DNA of 64,000 nucleotides from Bradyrhizobium ivorense (GCF_900696085.1 NZ_CAADFC020000004.1:248001-312000); one strand, 5' to 3'; shown: positions 27,745-36,373, counted from the first letter of the stretch. Numbers and translations: made by a program. Notes: generated by a model not told the origin, from the sequence alone.

Positions 27745-29529
27745 ATGCCGCACCCTGCGGCGTTAACCGGTTCCTTGGGAAAGAGATCCAACTTGAGCTT
27801 GCTGGATTTTCACGGAATCGCCGGCGCCGTGTGCCGGTCGCTGACGGCGAGCAAGGACGGCCCGTCGCTTTACGACGTCTGCGACCCCGTGCTGCAGAGC
27901 TATCAGGGCGGCGATGCCCATCTCGGACAATTTTACCGGACCGCGCTCGGCAATCCGCCGCTGCGCGCGCTGCTCCGGCGCACCGGACTGCCGGCGCTGA
28001 AGGACGGCGAACGGCTGGCGGGCCTGCGCGCCGCGCTGCTCGCCGCCCGCGACGAGCCTGCGCCGGACTGGGCCGCGGTCGGCGCCCCGGTTGCGGCGCT
28101 GATGGACGATCTCGGCGTGCGCCACCCGGCCCCGCCGGCGGCCGGCGCGCCGGGCCGCCCGCCTGACCTGGCGGAAATCGAGCGCGTGATCCGCCTGACC
28201 GGCGCGCACCTGCTGCATTCGTTCCGCCGCAACGGCTTCATCCCGACCTATGCCGCGTTCAACCTCATCGGCGACCCCGACATCGGCGGCCGCGAGATGC
28301 TGATGGCGCTGACCGGGCTGAACGCGCGCGGCTACAAGAACTCGACCCTGCTGTTCTCGCTGGCGCGCATTTTCATCGCGCATTCGCCGGCGCGGGCGCT
28401 GATCAACCCGCCCTGGCGCGGCATCGCCGAGCCGATGTGGGAGCCGGTGCAGATCCGCCACCGCTCGGCCTATTACGACGCCTTCTTCACCGAGGCGCTG
28501 CTCGGCCTCATCGAGAGCGGGCTGGCATCACCTGGCGAGGCCGCCGCGGCGCGGCACGCGATCGCGGAGATGGTGGAGTTTTGCCTCAAGACCAGCGCCG
28601 AGGAGGTGCCGTCGCAGGACGGCGCGACGGTGAATGTGATCACCGCGCTGGCGCCGGGCAAGCATCCGCGCTTCTCGCGCTTCTTCGCCCAGATCAAGCA
28701 GGACCTCGGCTTCGGCATCTATGTGCCGGACTGCGACACCACGGCCTGCGCGTTCTCGGCCGCGACCCAGGCCGGCTCCGACGATCCGATCCTGGGCCAG
28801 CCGCTGGTCGATTTCTACCGCGGCTACCAGGTGCGCGCCGGCGCCAATGAGCCCCGCGTCACCGTGCCGCTCAACGACCACATCGACTATGAGGGCGGCG
28901 TCGTCACCTGGATCGACAATCTCAGGGGCGAGCGGCCCTATGGCAACGATCTCGACCCGACGCTGAATCTCGACATCCTCGAGGTCTCGTTCCGCAACCT
29001 CAAGCGCTGGAAGATCATCGAGACGCCGCAGCGGCTGGAGACGCTGCATCGCATCATCGCCTTCCAGCAGAAGCTGGTGGAGAGCGGCGCGTTCAAAAAT
29101 CCGCGCTCGCATATCTATTATCTGCCGGAGCTGTATTCGGCCTATTTCGGCCGCTGCTACGCCGCCTTCGTCGCGCTGCCGCTGACCGCGCAGCGCATCA
29201 TCGATCCGCACAATCTGTTCGCGCTGATCCGCGCCCGCGTACTCGGCTATGTCAAGGACGAGCTGATCGCCCATGAGATGAACCCGTTCGACGCAGCGCT
29301 GGCGCTGATGGCGCTGGCGCATCTCGACGCCGAGCCTTCGAGCTTCACGCCGGCGCTGCACTGCATCGTGCAGCAGCTCGGCGAGGGCGGCCGCAAGGGG
29401 CCGTACAAGGCCTATGAGTGGAACAAGATGAAGACGCCGACGCGGATTCTGGTCGGCGGGCCGGAGGTGACGTCGGCGTTCGTGCTGATCGCGCTGGCGC
29501 TGGCGCGGAAACGGATGGCGGGCGCTTAG
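27745..29529 (+). CDS. Protein with DxDTTA motif, possible terpenoid-cyclase-like fold
   Basis: About 594 residues, no signal peptide or membrane span. I do not recognise the family with certainty. Residues 328-334 read P-D-C-D-T-T-A, resembling the acid motif DxDDTA of class II terpenoid cyclases with T in place of the second paired D. Other hints of an alpha-barrel cyclase are an N-terminal S-L-Y-D, the block W-I-D-N...N-D-L-D-P-T-L-N-L-D-I-L (about 390-415) and an I-Y-Y-L-P-E-L-Y motif. All are weak alone. It may instead be a helical-repeat protein of unknown role. ATG 27745 is chosen; TTG 27679 and TTG 27793 are alternatives. It is divergent from the caspase-like gene. Confidence 0.7.
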   Translation: MPHPAALTGSLGKRSNLSLLDFHGIAGAVCRSLTASKDGPSLYDVCDPVLQSYQGGDAHLGQFYRTALGNPPLRALLRRTGLPALKDGERLAGLRAALLAARDEPAPDWAAVGAPVAALMDDLGVRHPAPPAAGAPGRPPDLAEIERVIRLTGAHLLHSFRRNGFIPTYAAFNLIGDPDIGGREMLMALTGLNARGYKNSTLLFSLARIFIAHSPARALINPPWRGIAEPMWEPVQIRHRSAYYDAFFTEALLGLIESGLASPGEAAAARHAIAEMVEFCLKTSAEEVPSQDGATVNVITALAPGKHPRFSRFFAQIKQDLGFGIYVPDCDTTACAFSAATQAGSDDPILGQPLVDFYRGYQVRAGANEPRVTVPLNDHIDYEGGVVTWIDNLRGERPYGNDLDPTLNLDILEVSFRNLKRWKIIETPQRLETLHRIIAFQQKLVESGAFKNPRSHIYYLPELYSAYFGRCYAAFVALPLTAQRIIDPHNLFALIRARVLGYVKDELIAHEMNPFDAALALMALAHLDAEPSSFTPALHCIVQQLGEGGRKGPYKAYEWNKMKTPTRILVGGPEVTSAFVLIALALARKRMAGA

Positions 29530-29540
29530 CTTCTCGCCAT

Positions 29541-29621
29541 CGTCATTCCGGGATGGCCCGAAGGACCAGACCCGGAATCTCGAGATTCCGGGTTCGATGC
29601 TGCGCATCGCCCCGGAATGAC
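29541..29621. repeat. Palindromic intergenic repeat, family D (copy 1)
   Basis: CGTCATTCCGGG at the left and CCCCGGAATGAC at the right, with inner CCCGGAATCTCGAGATTCCGGG and GATGCTGCGCATC hairpins. It begins 11 bases after the previous stop and may act as a transcription end. A second copy is at 41716. Confidence 0.85.
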
Positions 29622-29743
29622 ATTGCGGTGGATGACGCGAAGTTGAAACCGTCTGCAACACAACGCCACTGGCATGGCTGCCCAATTGCCCGCACAATCC
29701 TTCGGCACTGACAATTGATTGCTTCACCCCATCGGGATTGCCG

Positions 29744-30466
29744 ATGCTCAAGACGTTGCTCACCGCTGCCCTGCTGCTGTCACCGACGCTGGCGTTCGCC
29801 GCCGATATCACCGGCGTGCCGAAGATTCGCGACGGCGACCAGCTCCTGATCGGCTCGACCCGGATCCGGCTCGGCGGCATCGACGCGCCGTCGACCGACC
29901 AGCTCTGCCTCAACACCAAGGGCGAGCGCTGGACCTGCGGGGTCGCGGCGCGTGACGAGTTGATCAAGCATGCCGGCCACAAGAGCTGGACCTGCCACGC
30001 CCGTTCGGTCGATCGCCGCGGCCGCACCGTGGCGCGCTGCGAGGTCGACGGCGAGGACATCCAGAAATGGCTGGTGAGCAATGGCTGGGCGCTGGCCTTC
30101 ACCCGCCTCTCGCGCGACTACGAGGCCGACGAGCAGGCCGCGCGTGAGGCCAAGGCCGGGATGTGGCAGGGCGCCTTCATCGCGCCGTGGGACTGGCGCG
30201 TGCGCAACAAGAAGACCCATGTGCTCGGCGCCGTGAAGCCGCCGGAAGGCGCGCTCGCGATCCTGCTCGCCTCCGCCTCGGGTGCGGTCGCGCCGTCGCC
30301 CGACTGCACCATCAAGGGCAACGTCAACCGCTCCGGCGAATGCATCTTCCACCAGCGCACCAGCCGCTGGTACGCCAAGATCGAGATGAAGATTTCCAAG
30401 GGCACCCGCTGGTTCTGCTCGGTCGAGGAGGCCGAGGCCGCCGGCTGCCGCGAGACCCGGCGCTGA
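29744..30466 (+). CDS. Secreted thermonuclease-family protein
   Basis: A 240-residue staphylococcal-nuclease-like protein. Residues 1-20 are a signal peptide ending A-F-A-A. The SNase fold spans about residues 21-140, with I-R-D-G-D-x-L, I-R-L-G-G-I-D-A-P and the G-R-T-V-A-R-C strand. The extra cysteines and the second half (about 155-240), which has C-x-I-K-G-N-V-N and a YAKIEMK strand, suggest disulphides and an added C-terminal domain. It probably acts in the periplasm or outside. ATG 29744 begins the signal peptide; TTG 29738 is also in frame. It stands alone. Confidence 0.85.
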   Translation: MLKTLLTAALLLSPTLAFAADITGVPKIRDGDQLLIGSTRIRLGGIDAPSTDQLCLNTKGERWTCGVAARDELIKHAGHKSWTCHARSVDRRGRTVARCEVDGEDIQKWLVSNGWALAFTRLSRDYEADEQAAREAKAGMWQGAFIAPWDWRVRNKKTHVLGAVKPPEGALAILLASASGAVAPSPDCTIKGNVNRSGECIFHQRTSRWYAKIEMKISKGTRWFCSVEEAEAAGCRETRR

Positions 30467-30669
30467 CATCCGCGAATGCGCTCTATCGCCGCAGCGGCGT
30501 CCGGCCAAACCAGCGAAAACAACCCCATGCAAAGTAGCCGGCAGCCGGGGTTCGGCGCGGTAACTTGACACGTCGGGCAATCCAGCGGTATTCCATTATT
30601 CCGAAATCATGTAAGTTCCCCCCTCGCCCCGCTTGCGGGAGGGGTGACGCAGGTTTGCGGATAGGTCTC

Positions 30670-31512
30670 TTGGACGCTCAGGCCGACATCAATGCCAATC
30701 CAGACCCCGCGCGCCGCCGCGGCCGGCTGCGCCGCGCGCAGCTGTTGCTGCTGCTGGTGCTGACCACCTACCTGCTGGTGGCCTATCTGCTGCTGCCGGC
30801 ATTCTGGACCCATTACGAGCACCAGAAGGGCCTCGCCAGCCTGCCGATGGTGACGCGCACCGCACAGGGCATTCCCGGCGATCCCATGAACATCGGCCTG
30901 ATCGGCGACGTCAGAGACGTGGTCTGCGCGATGCATCAAGCGGGCTGGTATCCGGCCGATCCGGTCACGCTGCGCTCCTCGATCGCGATCGTCGGCAGCG
31001 TGCTGCTCGATCGTCCCTACAAGGATGCGCCGGTGAGCAGCCTGTTCTATCTCGGCCGCCGCGAGGACCTCGCCTTCGAGAAGCCGGTCGGATCGAGCGC
31101 CGACCGCCGCAACCATGTCCGGTTCTGGAAGGTGCTCGACCAGGGCGAGGAGAAGCGCCCGGTCTGGCTCGGCGCTGCGACGCTCGACCGCAGCGTCGGC
31201 ATCAGCCACTACACCGGCGCGGTGACCCACCACATCGCGGCCGACCTCGACGAAGAGCGCGCGCTGCTCGCGGGCGACCTGGAATCCGCAGGCATGGTGA
31301 CCGCGAAATATCAAGTCACCGGCATCGGGCCGACCTTCGACGGCCGCAATGGCGGCGGCGATCTCTATTTCACCGACGGCGAAATCTGGGTGCTGCGGCT
31401 GGTCGAGGCCTGCAGCAGGCATGACGGTCCGGTCGAACGGATTCCGAGCCCGGCGATGACCGAGTTCAAGGACCAGGTCTGGCACGCGGTGATGCAGGCG
31501 ATCGGCAAATGA
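30670..31512 (+). CDS. LssY C-terminal-domain membrane protein
   Basis: About 280 residues. A single membrane span at about residues 20-42 is rich in leucine (the L-L-L-L-L-V-L stretch). The rest matches what I know of the LssY C-terminal domain: a G-D-P-x-N-I-G-L-I-G core, A-G-W-x-P-A-D-P-V-T-L, and a G-x-V-T-H-H-I-A-x-D-L-D-E-E-R segment. LssY was named from a Legionella secretion locus; the molecular function is unknown. There is no ATG near the start. TTG 30670 is the best choice, and TTG 30655 is possible, so the N-terminus is uncertain. Confidence 0.72.
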   Translation: MDAQADINANPDPARRRGRLRRAQLLLLLVLTTYLLVAYLLLPAFWTHYEHQKGLASLPMVTRTAQGIPGDPMNIGLIGDVRDVVCAMHQAGWYPADPVTLRSSIAIVGSVLLDRPYKDAPVSSLFYLGRREDLAFEKPVGSSADRRNHVRFWKVLDQGEEKRPVWLGAATLDRSVGISHYTGAVTHHIAADLDEERALLAGDLESAGMVTAKYQVTGIGPTFDGRNGGGDLYFTDGEIWVLRLVEACSRHDGPVERIPSPAMTEFKDQVWHAVMQAIGK

Positions 31513-31657
31513 GACGGCTGTAATCGGGCGGTGTTCTGCGCTTTTCGAAGCTCTGGATTGCTCCGTCCTGCTCGCAATCGGCGCCCCGATGGCCTATCCT
31601 TCGCGCTTGACCCCTCACACGCATGATTTGCGCGCTTCACCCACAAGGACCACGACA

Positions 31658-32842
31658 ATGACCGTTCGCGCGGGCCGGGAATTTCTGGCCATCCCCGGGC
31701 CCACCACGATGCCGGATCAGGTGCTGCAGGCGATGCATCGCCCGGCGCTCGACATCTACTCGGCCGAGATGATCGAGCTGACCGAGAGCCTGCTGCGCGA
31801 CCTGTCAAAGCTGTTCGCGACCCAAGGCAAGTCCTACATCTACATCTCCAACGGTCACGGCGCCTGGGAGGCGACGCTGTCCAACGTGCTGTCGCGCGGC
31901 GACAAGGTGCTGGTGCTGGAGAGCGGCCGCTTTGCGATCGGCTGGGGCCAGGCCGCGGCCGCGATGGGCGCCGAGGTCGAGGTGCTGAAGGGCGATTGGC
32001 GCCGCGCCATTCGTCCCGCCGAGGTCGAGGAGCGGCTGCGGCGCGACAAGGAGCATACGATCAAGGCGATCCTCGCGGTGCAGGTCGACACCGCCTCGGG
32101 CGCCTATAACGACATCGAGGCGATCGGCAAGGCGATCAAGGCCGCCGGCCATCCCGCGCTGTTCATGGTCGACACCGTGGCCTCGCTCGGCTGCACGCCG
32201 TTCGAGATGGACAAATGGTACATCGACGTCGCGATGTCCGGCTCGCAGAAGGGCCTGATGACGCCGCCAGGCCTCGGCTTCGTCGCCGCCAGCGACCGCG
32301 CCTTCGAGGCACACAAGAAGGCCGATCTGCGCACGCCCTATTGGGACTGGACCGAGCGCGAAGGCAGCGAGCACTACCGCAAATATGCCGGCACCGCGCC
32401 GGTGCATTTGTTGTTCGCTTTGCGCGAGGCGATCAACATGATCCATGCCGAAGGGCTGGAGAACGCCTTCGAGCGGCACCGCCTGCTCGGCGAAACGGTG
32501 CGCCGCGCGGTCGCGGTGTGGGCCGAGGGCCAGGTGCTCGGCTTCAACATCGCGGAAGCCGCCGAGCGCTCCAACACGGTGACGACGGTGACCGTGAAGG
32601 GCGCCGACCCCGCCGCGATCCAGCGCTATGCCAAGGAGAAATGCGGCGTCGTGCTCGGCACCGGCATCGGCGACCTGCAGGGCCAGGCCTTCCGCATCGC
32701 CCATATGGGCCACGTCAACGCGCCGATGGTGCTCGGCACGCTCGGCGTCATCGAAGTCGCCCTCGCCGCCCTGAAAATCCCCCACGGCCGCGGCGGCGTC
32801 GACGCCGCCGTGCAGTGGCTGGGGGAGAACGTGAGGGCGTAG
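31658..32842 (+). CDS. Serine/alanine-glyoxylate aminotransferase family protein
   Basis: A 394-residue class V PLP aminotransferase. It starts with the family block L-A-I-P-G-P-T-T-M-P. The PLP lysine is K198 in G-S-Q-K-G-L-M-T-P-P-G-L-G, and D-T-V-A-S-L-G at about 171-177 supplies the pyridine-nitrogen aspartate. It most likely moves an amino group from serine or alanine to glyoxylate, as in C1/C2 metabolism; the donor cannot be fixed by eye. ATG 31658 is preceded by an AAGGA-like site. A dense repeat island follows the gene. Confidence 0.9.
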   Translation: MTVRAGREFLAIPGPTTMPDQVLQAMHRPALDIYSAEMIELTESLLRDLSKLFATQGKSYIYISNGHGAWEATLSNVLSRGDKVLVLESGRFAIGWGQAAAAMGAEVEVLKGDWRRAIRPAEVEERLRRDKEHTIKAILAVQVDTASGAYNDIEAIGKAIKAAGHPALFMVDTVASLGCTPFEMDKWYIDVAMSGSQKGLMTPPGLGFVAASDRAFEAHKKADLRTPYWDWTEREGSEHYRKYAGTAPVHLLFALREAINMIHAEGLENAFERHRLLGETVRRAVAVWAEGQVLGFNIAEAAERSNTVTTVTVKGADPAAIQRYAKEKCGVVLGTGIGDLQGQAFRIAHMGHVNAPMVLGTLGVIEVALAALKIPHGRGGVDAAVQWLGENVRA

Positions 32843-32904
32843 AGCCGAGGCGCTGCTTCGGACTCGTCACCTGAGAGGGTACGAAGCTTGTCCTCACCCA
32901 CACC

Positions 32905-33008
32905 TGTCATCGCCCGGTTTAACCGGGCGATCCAGTACGCCGCGGCCTCTCGGATCAATCACCACTGCCTCTGGAATACTGGATCACCCGCCTGCGCGGG
33001 TGATGACA
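32905..33008. repeat. Palindromic intergenic repeat, family F
   Basis: TGTCATCGCCCGG at the left and the returning GGGTGATGACA at the right. It has an internal GCCCGGTTTAACCGGGC hairpin and GATCCAGTA/TACTGGATC arms. I recall this as a common Bradyrhizobium intergenic element; unchecked. Confidence 0.8.
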
Positions 33009-33068
33009 CCGAGCAAGTTGAGCAAACCAACCCGTCATCCCCGCGCAAAGGCTTCGCCTTTGTCGCTG

Positions 33069-33195
33069 GAGGTGCGAGCCTCTTCGGCGAGCCTCGAAGG
33101 GTGCACGGCCCCGCTGCAGCCGCTAACGAACACTCGTGCGCGGAACCAGCCGGGGCCGTCGATCCTTCGAGGCTCGCCGAAGAGGCTCGCACCTC
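33069..33195. repeat. Palindromic repeat, family A (copy 2), 32-bp perfect arms
   Basis: Bases 33069-33100 are the exact reverse complement of 33164-33195 (32 bp). The 63-base loop begins GTGCACGGCCCCGCTGCAG and is nearly the same as the loop of the copy at 33901, in the same orientation. Confidence 0.92.
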
Positions 33196-33316
33196 AGGAT
33201 GACGGGGAGGAATCGTTTCGCGTGGATTTGACGAGCGGGCGCCAGCTCGACGACGCCACCGTGCGGTGGCTCGGCGAGAATGTGAGGGCGTAGGCGCCTG
33301 AGGCGCTGCTTAAGAA

Positions 33317-33480
33317 CCGTCATCCTGAGGTGCGAGCCTTGCGGCGCAATTGCGCCGCTGGGCGAGCCTCGAAGGATGCACGGCCCGGCTGTCGACGTCT
33401 GCACGGTCTCTTCTTCGCAGCCACAGGGGCCGTTCATCCTTCGAGGCTCGCCGAAGGGGCTCGCACCTCAGGATGACGGG
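33317..33480. repeat. Palindromic repeat, family A (copy 3)
   Basis: Outer arms CCGTCATCCTGAGGTGCGAG and its return at 33460-33479. The left arm carries an inserted 18-bp palindrome GCGGCGCAATTGCGCCGC. A 39-base block (33339-33377) is repeated exactly but inverted at 34002-34040. It ends eight bases beyond the stop of the GIY-YIG gene. Confidence 0.92.
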
Positions 33481-33487
33481 GAGGGAA

Positions 33488-33805
33488 TCATTCCACGTCA
33501 GATTTGGCGCGTGGGGCGCCCGCGCGACGGCGTGCCAGACGGCTGATGGTTGCCCAATCCGATTTTATGAGGGCTTCCTTCTTCGTCCGGCCCCAGCCCT
33601 TGATCTGCCGTTCCGCCGCGATGGCGTCAGTGATGCGATCGAAGTATTCTGACCAGACGAGGACGACCGGTCGCCGGTTGTAAGTATAGCCCGGGAAAGC
33701 GCCCGCATTGTGCTGATCGACGCGTGGCGCCAGATCGTCGCCCGTTGCGCTACCGACATAGAAGGAATTGTCGGCGCAGCGAAGCATATAAACGTAGATG
33801 CCCAT
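33488..33805 (-). CDS. GIY-YIG endonuclease family protein
   Basis: A 105-residue single-domain GIY-YIG protein of the UPF0213/YhbQ type. The hallmarks are G-I-Y-V-Y-M-L-R-C, F-Y-V-G-S-A-T, R-x-x-Q-H-N, R-R-P-V-V-L-V-W-S-E-Y-F with the metal glutamate, and A-A-E-R-Q-I-K-G-W-G-R-x-K-K-E-A-L-I. The catalytic tyrosines, arginine and glutamate are present, so it is probably an active nuclease. ATG 33805 begins the fold. The gene lies between two inverted copies of the same palindromic repeat (33317 and 33901), an arrangement like a small mobile unit. Confidence 0.9.
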   Translation of the reverse strand: MGIYVYMLRCADNSFYVGSATGDDLAPRVDQHNAGAFPGYTYNRRPVVLVWSEYFDRITDAIAAERQIKGWGRTKKEALIKSDWATISRLARRRAGAPRAKSDVE

Positions 33806-34206
33806 CGCCGTTGTCCACGATACACCGGGATTGAGCATACTTCGCCGCGACCAGCGGGCAAGCGTTCGTCGAATGTTTCAGCATTCCGCAAACGACGTAC
33901 CGTCATCCTGAGGTGCGAGCCTCTTCGGCGAGCCTCGAAGGATCGACGGCCCCGCTGCAGCCGCGAACGAACACTTGTGCGCGGAACCAGCCGGGCCGTC
34001 GATCCTTCGAGGCTCGCCCAGCGGCGCAATTGCGCCGCAAGGGTCGCACCTCAGGATGACGGGACGAGATTAACTGGATGACGGGGAAGGAATGCGTGCG
34101 ACGCATTGCTAAGAGCCTCCGCACTTTTCGTCGCCGCCATTTTCCGCTTTACTGCCGGTAACAGCCGGGCACGGATCCCTGCGAGAGAACAAGATGGAGG
34201 GATCGC
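33806..34206. other. Intergenic region with a repeat
   Basis: A 401-base gap between the GIY-YIG gene and the ABC ATPase gene. It holds the family A repeat at 33901-34062. Bases 34063-34206 would carry the promoter of the ABC operon; I see no clear promoter elements, only a strong GGAGG at 34196-34200 for the ATPase start. Confidence 0.5.
33901..34062. repeat. Palindromic repeat, family A (copy 4), inverted relative to copy 3
   Basis: CGTCATCCTGAGGTGCGAGC at the left, the return ending CCTCAGGATGACGG at the right. Here the inserted palindrome GCGGCGCAATTGCGCCGC lies in the right arm, so the element is reversed with respect to the copy at 33317. Its loop matches that of the copy at 33069. Confidence 0.92.
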
Positions 34207-35268
34207 TTGGCGGCGGTGGAGTTGCGCGGGCTGGTCAAGCGGTTTGGATCGTTTGTCGCGGTCGATGATGTCTCGCTCACGATCGATCACGGCCAGCTGG
34301 TCTGCCTGCTCGGGCCGTCGGGCTGCGGCAAGACCACGACGCTGCGGCTGATCGCGGGATTCCTGGAACCCACCGACGGCGAGATCCGGGTCGGCGAGCG
34401 CGTGGTGTCGTCGCGGGCACGCACGCTGCCGCCCGAGCAGCGCAACATGTCGATGATCTTCCAGAGCTACGCGCTGTGGCCGCACATGACGGTGGCCGAG
34501 AACATCGTCTACGGCCTGCGCCTGCGCAAGATGGATCGCGACACCATTGCCAAGAAGCTCGCCGCGATCCTGGCGACCACCAAGCTGGAACCATTGGCGC
34601 AGCGCTATCCGGGCGAGCTCTCCGGCGGCCAGCAGCAGCGCGTCGCGCTGGCGCGCGCGCTGATCGTCGGCCCGGAGACGCTGCTGCTCGACGAGCCGCT
34701 GTCGAACCTCGATGCGAACCTTCGCGAGGAGATGCGGTTCGAGATCCGCCGGCTGCACGACGAGTATCGCTACACCACGGTCTATGTCACCCACGACCAG
34801 TCGGAGGCGATGACGACCGCCGACCTGATCGCGGTGATGAACGCCGGCAAGATCGACCAGCTCGGCACGCCCGAGGACATCTACGCGCGGCCGGAATCCG
34901 AATTCGTCGCGCGCTTCATCGGCGCGGCGAACGTGATCAAAGGCACGGCGCGCGACGAGAGCCATGTCGAGTTCGCCGGCGCGACGCTTCAGGTGGTGGG
35001 GGCGAAGCTCACAGCCGGCCAGAGCGCGCCGGTCGCGATCCGCCAGCACGAAATCCTGCTGTCGACGCAGGCGCCCACCGCGCAGCAAAACACCATCAAG
35101 GCCACCGTGACGCGGCAGGTCTATCTCGGCATGAACCGCGACTACATGGTGGAGACACCTGATGGCACGTCGTTGCGCGTCACCACGCCCACCGAGACCG
35201 CGGTCGACAAGGGCAGCGAGGTCTGGCTGACCTTGCCGCCGGCGCGCTGCCGCGCACTCAGCCGATAA
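34207..35268 (+). CDS. ABC transporter ATPase (iron/polyamine PotA-FbpC type)
   Basis: A 353-residue importer ATPase. Walker A GPSGCGKT is at 36-43, the Q-loop in IFQSYALWPHMTV, the signature LSGGQ at 138-142, Walker B LLLDEP at 159-164 and the H-loop V-T-H-D-Q-S. The C-terminal TOBE regulatory domain covers about residues 240-353. Start is TTG 34207 with a strong GGAGG six bases upstream and no better ATG nearby. It is followed after 14 bases by the binding-protein gene, then the permease, making a complete importer. Confidence 0.93.
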   Translation: MAAVELRGLVKRFGSFVAVDDVSLTIDHGQLVCLLGPSGCGKTTTLRLIAGFLEPTDGEIRVGERVVSSRARTLPPEQRNMSMIFQSYALWPHMTVAENIVYGLRLRKMDRDTIAKKLAAILATTKLEPLAQRYPGELSGGQQQRVALARALIVGPETLLLDEPLSNLDANLREEMRFEIRRLHDEYRYTTVYVTHDQSEAMTTADLIAVMNAGKIDQLGTPEDIYARPESEFVARFIGAANVIKGTARDESHVEFAGATLQVVGAKLTAGQSAPVAIRQHEILLSTQAPTAQQNTIKATVTRQVYLGMNRDYMVETPDGTSLRVTTPTETAVDKGSEVWLTLPPARCRALSR

Positions 35269-35282
35269 GGGACGGAGACGCG

Positions 35283-36347
35283 ATGCGGAAGAGGATTTCC
35301 AGACGCGATGTCCTGAAGGGTTCTGCGACGATCGCGCTCGGCGCGGTATTCGCCTCTCCCACGTGCGCCGCGGCGCCGGAGCCGACGGCGATCACGCCCG
35401 AGCTCGTCGCCGCGGCGAAGAAGGACGGCAAGCTGGTGTTCTATTCGTCGATGGACCTGCCGGTCGGCGAAAAACTCGGCAAGGCGTTCGAGGCGGCCTA
35501 TCCCGGCATCACGGTGCAGATCGAGCGCTCCGGCTCGGAGCGGCTGTTCCAGCGCGTCGCGCAGGAATTCGAGTCCAACATTCACGCCGCCGATGTCGTC
35601 AACAGCGCCGACGCTTCGCATTTCATCCCCTGGAAGAAGAGCGGCTGGCTGATGCCGTTCGTGCCCGAGGACGTCGCGAAGTATTTTCCGGAAACCTATC
35701 GCGATCCGGACGGCATGGCCGTGACCACGCGGCTGTGGCTGTCGTCGATCGCCTACAACACCAATCTGGTGAAGGCCGAGGACGCGCCGAAGAGCTTTGC
35801 CGACCTGCTCGATCCCAGGTGGGCCGGCAAGATGGTGAAGGGCCATCCGGCCTATAGCGGCACCATCATGACCACGACGTTCCAGCTGGTGCGCGAGCTT
35901 GGCTGGCCCTATCTCGAGAAGTTGTCAAAGCAGCGCGTGATGCAGGTGCAGTCGTCGACCGATCCGCCGAAAAAACTCTCGCTCGGCGAGCGCGCGGTGA
36001 TGGCCGACGGCAATGAATACGGCATCGTGCTGCTGAAGGAAGCGGGCCAGCCGGTCGAGTCGGTCTATCCGAGCGAGGGCACGCCGACGATCTCGGGACC
36101 GACCGGCATCTTCGCCAGCGCGCCGCATCCGAATGCGGCAAAACTGTTCCAGGCCTGGCTGCATAGCCGCGAGACCCAGCAATTCTTCGTCGACTTCACC
36201 GCGCAGCATTCGGTGCACACGCAGGTGACGCCGAAGCCCGGCCGGCGCAAGCTCTCCGACATCAAGCTGATGAAGGAGGATCCGGCCGGCGTCGAGGCGA
36301 TGACCGAAGAGATCAAGACGCGCTATGCGCGGCTGTTTCGGGTGTGA
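35283..36347 (+). CDS. ABC transporter substrate-binding protein (iron-type family)
   Basis: A 354-residue binding protein. Residues 5-30 form a twin-arginine signal (S-R-R-D-V-L-K-G then a hydrophobic core and A-A-A). The mature part has the fold of Fe3+/thiamine/aminoethylphosphonate binding proteins: K-L-V-F-Y-S-S-M-D, S-G-S-E-R-L-F-Q-R, and P-S-E-G-T-P-T-I-S-G-P-T-G-I. I cannot see the tyrosine pair of classical FbpA clearly, so iron is not certain. Tat export suggests folding before transport. It sits between the ATPase and permease genes. Confidence 0.92.
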   Translation: MRKRISRRDVLKGSATIALGAVFASPTCAAAPEPTAITPELVAAAKKDGKLVFYSSMDLPVGEKLGKAFEAAYPGITVQIERSGSERLFQRVAQEFESNIHAADVVNSADASHFIPWKKSGWLMPFVPEDVAKYFPETYRDPDGMAVTTRLWLSSIAYNTNLVKAEDAPKSFADLLDPRWAGKMVKGHPAYSGTIMTTTFQLVRELGWPYLEKLSKQRVMQVQSSTDPPKKLSLGERAVMADGNEYGIVLLKEAGQPVESVYPSEGTPTISGPTGIFASAPHPNAAKLFQAWLHSRETQQFFVDFTAQHSVHTQVTPKPGRRKLSDIKLMKEDPAGVEAMTEEIKTRYARLFRV

Positions 36348-36373
36348 GGATGATCGCGGTGCGCACGTCCTTG

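Larger units (their letters stand above)
32843..33487. other. Intergenic repeat island
   Basis: This 645-base stretch holds no protein gene that I believe. It is almost filled by three palindromic elements (32905-33008, 33069-33195, 33317-33480). The spacer 33207-33316 looks like a stray copy of the end of the aminotransferase gene: the text V-R-W-L-G-E-N-V-R-A ends both at 32842 and at 33293. Confidence 0.7.

Noticed and set aside
32905..34062. Regularly spaced repeats as a CRISPR array.
   Set aside because: Units are long palindromes of different families with irregular gaps, and no cas gene is present.
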